From Neisseriaceae bacterium ESL0693 (GTDB taxonomy: Bacteria > Pseudomonadota > Gammaproteobacteria > Burkholderiales > Neisseriaceae), in assembly GCA_029433475.1 (NCBI GenBank), contig JAQTIE010000001.1, positions 94,379 to 158,378 of the forward strand: a stretch of 64,000 bases of DNA. Direction: 5' to 3'. Below the pieces are notes generated by a model, which was given only the letters and a program-made list of their open reading frames with translations, was not told where the DNA came from and did not search any database. Positions 58,518-64,000 of this stretch are shown here, piece after piece. The number at the start of each line of letters is the position of its first letter. Position 1 is the first letter of the stretch. A program made the translations under genes and the position numbers.

Positions 58518-59015
58518 ATGTTGAAAAAATATATTTTAATGTTACTGGCCTGTCTGTTTGTCAGTGGCACTGTCTGGGCTGACAGCGTACAAAAACTCGG
58601 TTTTATCAATACCGGCCGGGTTTATCAGGAATCTGTGCAGGCGCAATCGATTCAGCAAAGTCTGGAAAAAGAGTTTGCCGCTCGTCAGAAAAAATTGCAG
58701 GCCATGCAAGAAGAAGGGCTTGCTTTAAAAACGGCTATCGAATCCGGTAAAGTATCTGCGGCTAAACGAGAAGCCAAAATTAAACAGATGCTGGTCATGG
58801 ATCAGAAATACAAAGAAGCCGCTACTCAGCTGGCTGAAGACTATAATTTACGCCGCAACGAAGAATTTGCCTCTTTACAGCAAAATGCCAATAAAGTCAT
58901 TATCGATCTGGCGCGTAAAGAAGGTTATGACCTGATTATCCAGGATGCCATTTTTGTGAATAGTAAATTTGACATTACTGATAAAGTCATTAAAGCACTG
59001 AATGCGCAGCAATAG
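58518..59015 (+). CDS. skp: Periplasmic chaperone Skp/OmpH
   Basis: 165 residues. Signal peptide LKKYILMLLACLFVSGTVWA. Mature part starts KLGFINTGRVYQESVQAQSI and forms two long helices (coiled-coil arms) typical of the trimeric jellyfish-shaped Skp. It carries unfolded outer-membrane proteins to BAM. Directly follows bamA. Length normal. Confidence 0.95.
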   Translation: MLKKYILMLLACLFVSGTVWADSVQKLGFINTGRVYQESVQAQSIQQSLEKEFAARQKKLQAMQEEGLALKTAIESGKVSAAKREAKIKQMLVMDQKYKEAATQLAEDYNLRRNEEFASLQQNANKVIIDLARKEGYDLIIQDAIFVNSKFDITDKVIKALNAQQ

Positions 59016-59022
59016 AATAGAC

Positions 59023-60093
59023 ATGAATACACCGAAATTCAAAGCTTCCGAATTGGTGCATCGGCTTGGCGGTACGCTGATGGGCTCAGATGTCACCGTA
59101 CAACGACTCACCTCTTTAGAAAAGGCCACAGGCTCAGACATCAGTTTTCTCAGTAATCCCCGTTTGCGCCAACAGGCAGCAGATAGTCAGGCGGCCGTGT
59201 TGATCGTGACCGAAAATTCGGCTAAAAGCCTGCCTGGCCGTACACTCATTGTTACAGAAGACCCTTATCTGTATTTTGCCAAAGTAGCGCGCTTATTTCA
59301 TCCCATCAAAACTGCTCAGGCCGGTATTCATCCGACCGCGGTGATTGCTGCTTCAGCCAGCGTCCCTGCAGATTGTGAAATCGGTGCGCACGTGGTGATT
59401 GGCGAAAATACCGTGATCGGTGCCGGTTGTCGTATTTTAGCCGGTACCGTGATTGAAGAAGATTGTGTATTGGGTGATCATTGTCTCATTCATGCCAACG
59501 TGACTATTTATCATGGTTGTCATTTAGGCCACCGGGTAGAGTTACATTCAGGTAGTGTTATTGGTGCAGACGGCTTTGGTCTTGCTTGGGATAAGAAGCA
59601 CAATGAATGGTTCAAAATCGCTCAAGTAGGCGCAGTTACCCTGGGTGATGATGTCGAAATTGGTGCCAATACCACTGTTGATCGTGGTGCCATTGAAGAT
59701 ACCATCGTAGATAAAGGTGCTAAAATAGACAATCAGATCATGATCGGGCATAACGATAAAATTGGTGCCCATGTAGCTATTGCTGGTTGTGCCGGTATTG
59801 CCGGCAGTACAGAAATAGGTGCCTACTCCATCATTGGCGGCGCTGCCATGATTGGCGGTCATTTAACTATACCACCCAAAACCATGATTGGTGCCGCTAC
59901 CTCAGTCAGTCACAGCATCAAAGAAAGTGGTCATTATGCCTCCATTTTCCCGCTCCAGACCCATAAAGACTGGGTAAAAAATGCCGTCCATATCCGGCAT
60001 TTACATGAAATGAGCCAGAAAATTAAATTGCTGGAACAACAGCTGAATCAATTAAACCCTACTGAAACCATATCATCAGATAAGCAGGATTAA
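59023..60093 (+). CDS. lpxD: UDP-3-O-(3-hydroxyacyl)glucosamine N-acyltransferase
   Basis: 356 residues from ATG 59023, which starts after the skp stop; an ATG at 59002 would overlap skp. Third step of lipid A synthesis. N-terminal uridine-binding domain ([20 protein letters not shown]), then left-handed beta-helix hexapeptides ([17 protein letters not shown]) with the catalytic His region [21 protein letters not shown]-terminal helix ending NQLNP. Typical length. Confidence 0.96.
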   Translation: MNTPKFKASELVHRLGGTLMGSDVTVQRLTSLEKATGSDISFLSNPRLRQQAADSQAAVLIVTENSAKSLPGRTLIVTEDPYLYFAKVARLFHPIKTAQAGIHPTAVIAASASVPADCEIGAHVVIGENTVIGAGCRILAGTVIEEDCVLGDHCLIHANVTIYHGCHLGHRVELHSGSVIGADGFGLAWDKKHNEWFKIAQVGAVTLGDDVEIGANTTVDRGAIEDTIVDKGAKIDNQIMIGHNDKIGAHVAIAGCAGIAGSTEIGAYSIIGGAAMIGGHLTIPPKTMIGAATSVSHSIKESGHYASIFPLQTHKDWVKNAVHIRHLHEMSQKIKLLEQQLNQLNPTETISSDKQD

Positions 60094-60098
60094 ATATT

Positions 60099-60557
60099 AT
60101 GGAATGGTCTTTACCACTAGATGTACGCGTATTACAAAAGCTATTACCCCATCGTTATCCTTTTTTATTAATCGATCGGGTAACTGCCTATGATGCAGAA
60201 GCTCTGACATTGACCGCATTAAAAAATGTTACCACCAATGAACCTTTTTTCCAGGGACATTTTCCTGATTTCCCTGTGATGCCGGGTGTATTGATTATCG
60301 AAGCCATGGCACAGGCATGTGGTACATTAGCCATATTGAGTCATGGTGGTCGTGATGATGATGAAATTTATTTCTTTGTCGGCATTGATAATGCTCGTTT
60401 CAAACGTCAGATCGTACCTGGTGATCAATTGGTATTTGAAGTACAGCTTATGGCCAATAAAAGAGGCATTGGTAAATTTCAGGCCAAAGCATTTGTTGAC
60501 GGCCAGATCGCTGTTGAAGCAGACATCATGTGTGCTAAACGCAAAGTAGAAAAATAA
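60099..60557 (+). CDS. fabZ: 3-hydroxyacyl-ACP dehydratase FabZ
   Basis: 152 residues, single hotdog fold. It dehydrates 3-hydroxyacyl-ACP in fatty acid synthesis. Active-site signature [20 protein letters not shown] and the catalytic [20 protein letters not shown] (His and Glu). Starts 5 bp after lpxD. The enzyme competes with LpxA/LpxD for hydroxyacyl-ACP, which explains the conserved gene order. Confidence 0.97.
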   Translation: MEWSLPLDVRVLQKLLPHRYPFLLIDRVTAYDAEALTLTALKNVTTNEPFFQGHFPDFPVMPGVLIIEAMAQACGTLAILSHGGRDDDEIYFFVGIDNARFKRQIVPGDQLVFEVQLMANKRGIGKFQAKAFVDGQIAVEADIMCAKRKVEK

Positions 60558-60671
60558 CTTAGGCAATATTGATTTTTACTTAAAGAGCAGTAACCATGTT
60601 TGCCATCATCGCCTGATTCCCTGAATGGAAATACTCAGTTATTGTCAGGCTTGTTGTTGCAGGAAAGTATT

Positions 60672-61448
60672 ATGACCCGGATTCATTCCACCGCCATCAT
60701 TGATCCTAAAGCTGAACTGGATAGCAGTGTATCTATAGGTGCCTATAGTGTTATCGGCCCTCATGTTCAGATTGGTGCTGATACCGAGATTGGCTCCCAT
60801 GTGGTGATTGATGGCCATACCACCATTGGCTGCCATAATCGTATTTTTCAATTTGCATCATTAGGTGCCGTCCCGCAAGACAAAAAATACAAAAATGAGC
60901 CCACCAGATTAATTATTGGTAATCACAATACCATCCGTGAATTCACAACCTTTAATACTGGTACCATTACCGGTATCGGTGAAACCCGTCTGGGTGATGA
61001 TAACTGGATCATGGCCTATGTTCATTTAGCGCATGATTGCGTAGTTGGCAACCATACCGTGTTTGCCAATAATGCCTCATTGGCCGGTCATGTGGTGATT
61101 GGCGATTATGTGATCCTGGGTGGTTTCTCACTAGTGCATCAGTTTTGTACCATTGGCGATTATGCCATGACAGCGTTTGCCGCCGGTATACATAAAGATG
61201 TTCCTCCGTATGTCATGGCCTCAGGCTACCGCGCAGAACCGGCCGGCCTGAATACAGAAGGTTTAAGACGACACGGCTTTAGCACAGCGCAAATAGCCAA
61301 TATCAAACGATTATATAAAATACTGTATCGGCAGGGGCTAGGCTATGAAGAAGCAAAACAGCAGATCATGGTTCAGGCAGATACAGCACCTGAATTGGCT
61401 GTTTTTAAAGAATTTTTCAATCAGTCCACCCGTGGTGTGATTCGATAA
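60672..61448 (+). CDS. lpxA: UDP-N-acetylglucosamine O-acyltransferase LpxA
   Basis: 258 residues from ATG 60672 (aggaaag upstream); the longer frame to 60600 is not supported. First committed step of lipid A synthesis. Hexapeptide beta-helix: [40 protein letters not shown]. Catalytic His in [20 protein letters not shown], acyl-chain ruler and C-terminal helices ([20 protein letters not shown]). lpxB does not follow here; the next genes are convergent. Confidence 0.97.
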   Translation: MTRIHSTAIIDPKAELDSSVSIGAYSVIGPHVQIGADTEIGSHVVIDGHTTIGCHNRIFQFASLGAVPQDKKYKNEPTRLIIGNHNTIREFTTFNTGTITGIGETRLGDDNWIMAYVHLAHDCVVGNHTVFANNASLAGHVVIGDYVILGGFSLVHQFCTIGDYAMTAFAAGIHKDVPPYVMASGYRAEPAGLNTEGLRRHGFSTAQIANIKRLYKILYRQGLGYEEAKQQIMVQADTAPELAVFKEFFNQSTRGVIR

Positions 61449-61472
61449 GATAATTAATCTTTCATCTTGAAT

Positions 61473-61516
61473 AAAGGCCTGTGTATTATTTGATGTCAAA
61501 TAATACACAGGCCTTT
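61473..61516. terminator. Bidirectional terminator between lpxA and exbD
   Basis: Perfect 19-bp arms, aaaggcctgtgtattattt / aaataatacacaggccttt, around a gatgtc loop, between convergent genes. T-rich flanks on both strands are short. Confidence 0.9.
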
Positions 61517-61534
61517 ATCATTCATAATAAAAGA

Positions 61535-61948
61535 CTATTTATCCTCTGCAACAAAGCCGACTTTAGTCAATCCTGCATCACGTGCTGCCGCCAAAGCTTG
61601 TGCAACATGATCATAGGCAACATTTTTATCTGCAGCAATCGCTAATACCGTTTCCGGATCTTGTTGTGCCTGGGCTTTAAGGCTGGTTTGTAATTCAGAT
61701 AAAGACTCTGGCTTATCTGCCAGAACATATTCCCCCTGAGCATTAATAGCCAGACGTAAAGGTGCTTTCGGTTCAATCTGGTTCGGATTGGCTACAGTCG
61801 GCAATGTCAAAGGAATAGAATGAGTTAAGACAGGCATGGTAATCATAAATACAATCAGTAATACCAACATCACATCCACTAAAGGCGTCACATTGATATC
61901 TGCTGATTCATTAATCTCATCTTCATCGCTAAAATGACCAAAAGACAT
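61535..61948 (-). CDS. exbD: Biopolymer transport protein ExbD
   Basis: 137 residues. One transmembrane helix near residues 25-45, within INVTPLVDVMLVLLIVFMIT; the Asp in PLVDVMLV is the proton-conducting residue. A periplasmic domain follows with VLAIAADKNVAYDHVAQALA. Part of the TonB-ExbB-ExbD energy complex for outer-membrane receptors. Three bases after exbB; last gene of the tonB operon. Confidence 0.95.
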   Translation of the reverse strand: MSFGHFSDEDEINESADINVTPLVDVMLVLLIVFMITMPVLTHSIPLTLPTVANPNQIEPKAPLRLAINAQGEYVLADKPESLSELQTSLKAQAQQDPETVLAIAADKNVAYDHVAQALAAARDAGLTKVGFVAEDK

Positions 61949-61951
61949 AAA

Positions 61952-62611
61952 TCAGTCCTTATCGTTTAATAATTGTGCATGCAGATCATGGGCAAAGCCA
62001 TCCAGATCACGCGCCAGATTTTTTTTACCCCGTACCAATGCGTTATAAAACAACAGTGCCGGAATAGCAGCAAACAGACCAATCGCAGTAGAAACCAATG
62101 CCTCACCAATAGGCCCGGCCACCGCAGCAATACTCATCTGACCACTATGACCAATATTAATTAAAGCATGATAAATACCCCACACCGTACCAAATAAGCC
62201 GATAAAAGGCGCACTTGAACTAATCGAAGCCAGAATAGTTAAACCCGCATCATAGTGGCGCAATATCTGCTCCATATTATGCCGTATCTGACTGACTAAA
62301 TATTGGTTAAAAGGTAGTGCCGCTGCCAGGGAATGTGAATCCTGATAGCGTTTCTGAGCCTCCAGTGTGCGGCATGTCAATAATGCAATCGGAGATGGAT
62401 TACCGGTCAGACGGGATCGAGCTTCTTTAAGATCTGATGACGAAATAAAATCCTGTAGAGCAATCCGATTATCGCGTTTGGCTCGCCACAGACTCACACA
62501 GCGCATCAGTGCAATAATCCATGTCGTAATACTCATCAAAACCAGAATCAGCAATACCGTCAGTAAAATCCAACCACTTTGGGCATAAATTGAAGTGATA
62601 CTACTATCCAT
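61952..62611 (-). CDS. exbB: MotA/TolQ/ExbB proton channel protein
   Basis: 219 residues, three transmembrane helices (near residues 15-35, 125-150 and 165-190). The third has the conserved AVAGPIGEALVSTAIGLFAA. The second includes the LASISSSAPFIGLFGTVWGI motif. ExbB pentamer forms the stator for ExbD and TonB. Located between tonB and exbD as in Neisseria. Confidence 0.95.
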   Translation of the reverse strand: MDSSITSIYAQSGWILLTVLLILVLMSITTWIIALMRCVSLWRAKRDNRIALQDFISSSDLKEARSRLTGNPSPIALLTCRTLEAQKRYQDSHSLAAALPFNQYLVSQIRHNMEQILRHYDAGLTILASISSSAPFIGLFGTVWGIYHALINIGHSGQMSIAAVAGPIGEALVSTAIGLFAAIPALLFYNALVRGKKNLARDLDGFAHDLHAQLLNDKD

Positions 62612-62680
62612 AAAATTTTTCCTAAACTGAAACTAATCAATTCATTGTAAGATAAAATGACTTTATCAACCTATGATTCA

Positions 62681-63469
62681 TCATCTACTTAAACTGAACT
62701 TCACATTAAAATGATATTTATAAGGGATCGCTATTCCACCTCGAGTCGCTGGCTTAAAACGGTAATTTTGCACTGCCTGTTTGGCAGAACGATCCAGCCT
62801 GCTATAGCCACTACTTTCACTGACAATCACTGAAATCGGGGTACCGTCCGCTGCAACAGATACTGAAATACCCACAACACCTTCCTCACCATTTTCTTTC
62901 GAAAAAGCAGGATAGGCCGGACGTAATTTAGCCAGAAACCCACCTTGATATTCGTTTGGCACCACTAAATCAGACCCATTATTAGGATTTCCTTTATTCT
63001 GAGCATGCTCACCACCTGCATTAGCGACCGTTGCACCTTGATTAGACTGATTTGCATCAGCATGTGAAGATTCCTTTGGTTCTGGTTTTGACTGGGTGGT
63101 TTCAGTCTTAATTTCAGTGGGTGTCTGTTTTTCTTGTTTAGGAGCATCCGATTTTTTAACCACTTTAAAATGATTCTCTATCGGTTTTCTGGTTTCAACA
63201 GCTTTAATCGTAGGTTGCCGGTGAGGTTTCTCTAATTTAGGTTTAGGTGCAGGGATAACTTTTTCTGTTGGTGCTACGGTCTTCGTTTTTACGGAAGAAT
63301 CAGGAACATGGTCAGACTGAATATTTGAGCCTAAGTCAACAAAGTTAAGCGATTGCATACCTGCATCAATTCTGACGGGTTGTTGATAAAACACCGCCCA
63401 GAAGAGAAGGATATGCATTAAAAGCACAAAGGCAATAATCAAAGAATTGGTTAATCGTTGGGTCTCCAT
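62681..63469 (-). CDS. tonB: TonB energy transducer
   Basis: 262 residues. N-terminal signal anchor (SLIIAFVLLMHILLFWAVFY). A long Pro/Lys/Glu-rich periplasmic spacer (residues about 60-170). C-terminal TonB domain: AYPAFSKENGEEGVVGISVS, then SSGYSRLDRSAKQAVQNYRF and KPATRGG. It energises iron- and haem-receptor uptake. First gene of the operon; a Fur-box-like site lies 18 bp upstream of its start. Confidence 0.93.
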   Translation of the reverse strand: METQRLTNSLIIAFVLLMHILLFWAVFYQQPVRIDAGMQSLNFVDLGSNIQSDHVPDSSVKTKTVAPTEKVIPAPKPKLEKPHRQPTIKAVETRKPIENHFKVVKKSDAPKQEKQTPTEIKTETTQSKPEPKESSHADANQSNQGATVANAGGEHAQNKGNPNNGSDLVVPNEYQGGFLAKLRPAYPAFSKENGEEGVVGISVSVAADGTPISVIVSESSGYSRLDRSAKQAVQNYRFKPATRGGIAIPYKYHFNVKFSLSR

Positions 63470-63486
63470 AGAGCACCCATGTTAAT

Positions 63487-63505
63487 GCAAACAATTTTTA
63501 TTTGC
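63487..63505 (-). promoter_or_regulatory. Fur box upstream of tonB
   Basis: GCAAACAATTTTTATTTGC (read on plus) is a near-palindrome; on the minus strand it reads GCAAATAAAAATTGTTTGC. It agrees at about 15 of 19 positions with the betaproteobacterial Fur-box pattern GCAAATGATAATCATTTGC. Location 18 bp before the tonB start suits iron-dependent repression. Confidence 0.75.
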
Positions 63506-63900
63506 AATCAGTAGAAAACAAAATCTACCTTAGTATTTACTTTTAAATTAAGTTTATCAAACAGATATTTTAATCCCTGATACGCCAGACCAAATACACT
63601 TACTATATACATTTGAATTTTTCAGCAACGAGGGCAGAATAGATATTCTTTAAATCAATTAATAGACAATAGAAGTAACTCAAGGAAGATTATGGGAGAG
63701 TAGGTCGAATTAAATGACCATTTAAAGAAAACAGATTGAATGCAGCATAAATATTGCAAGAATCACTGCTAAACAATGCAAGACAGCGATAATGACTAAA
63801 TATTCAAATTCAAATTATGAGTTAATAAATAAAAGAATTAAAAAATAATACTGATTATAAACAGCTATTTAATCATTTAATGCATTAAAAAGCGAAGAAA
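63506..63900. other. AT-rich spacer between tonB and a strong outward promoter
   Basis: About 395 bp with no gene on either strand. It should contain the tonB operon promoter. The end is A+T-rich and precedes the strong promoter at 63905, in keeping with an UP-element. Confidence 0.45.
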
Positions 63901-63904
63901 GCAG

Positions 63905-63933
63905 TTGACTGGTATGGGTGGGAGGGGTATAGT
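63905..63933 (+). promoter_or_regulatory. Strong sigma-70 promoter, probably of a stable-RNA (rRNA) operon outside the window
   Basis: TTGACT (63905-63910), 17-bp GC-rich spacer, TATAGT (63928-63933), then tcgccttcttcgctg. Near-consensus hexamers, a GC-containing discriminator and an AT-rich upstream element are features of rRNA promoters; a CTTCGCTG-like leader start is seen in Neisseriaceae. No coding frame begins before the window end. The gene identity is inference. Confidence 0.65.
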
Positions 63934-64000
63934 TCGCCTTCTTCGCTGAAGACACAAACGAAACGAAAGGCCGCAAGGCTGATTTTAAAGTAGAATGGGT

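Overview
The window reads as chromosomal DNA of a Neisseriaceae-type betaproteobacterium. Support: the Neisseria-like cluster rpsB-tsf-pyrH-frr-uppS-cdsA-dxr-rseP-bamA-skp-lpxD-fabZ-lpxA, the short HisG, the tonB-exbB-exbD order, and moderately AT-rich coding DNA with very AT-rich spacers. Giant trimeric autotransporters next to DUF2827 genes make a Snodgrassella-like insect-gut symbiont my best guess, but genus is inference only.

Region 1 (1-21620) is a surface/adhesin island. It holds the 3' part of one trimeric autotransporter adhesin (TAA), a complete 2422-residue TAA, an orphan S24-type repressor, and a small Roadblock/LC7-like protein. A likely operon follows: a 37-codon ORF, a large Ser/Gln/Asp-rich protein whose last 78 residues look like a divergent YadA anchor, and three DUF2827 paralogues with glycosyltransferase-like motifs. 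My main hypothesis is that this operon makes and modifies (perhaps O-glycosylates) Ser/Thr-rich surface adhesins.

Region 2 (21640-31480) mixes housekeeping genes (D-2-hydroxyacid dehydrogenase, FKBP, mnmE, secB, grxC, ftsE-ftsX) with eroded DNA. It includes a clear remnant of the sulfite reductase gene cysI (25551-25938) and an inverted pair of paralogous membrane proteins.

Region 3 (31490-48715) carries a DAHP synthase, a queuosine block (preQ1-I-like riboswitch, queF, YhhQ-type transporter), prfB with its programmed +1 frameshift, purB, an aromatic-acid-type MFS transporter, an amber-interrupted frame, an SDR and a his segment. That segment is hisG, a NYN/OST-HTH gene, then hisD. It continues with a SCO protein, tRNA-Leu(CAA), an unknown tail-anchored protein and 5-formyl-THF cyclo-ligase.

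Region 4 (47809-61448) is the translation, isoprenoid, phospholipid and outer-membrane biogenesis cluster. It is unbroken except for 619 bp without a recognisable gene between cdsA and dxr. Region 5 (61473-64000) is tonB-exbB-exbD on the minus strand with a Fur-box-like site, then a very strong promoter pointing out of the window that looks like a stable-RNA (probably rRNA) promoter.

All domain and family calls come from reading motifs by eye; no database search was run.
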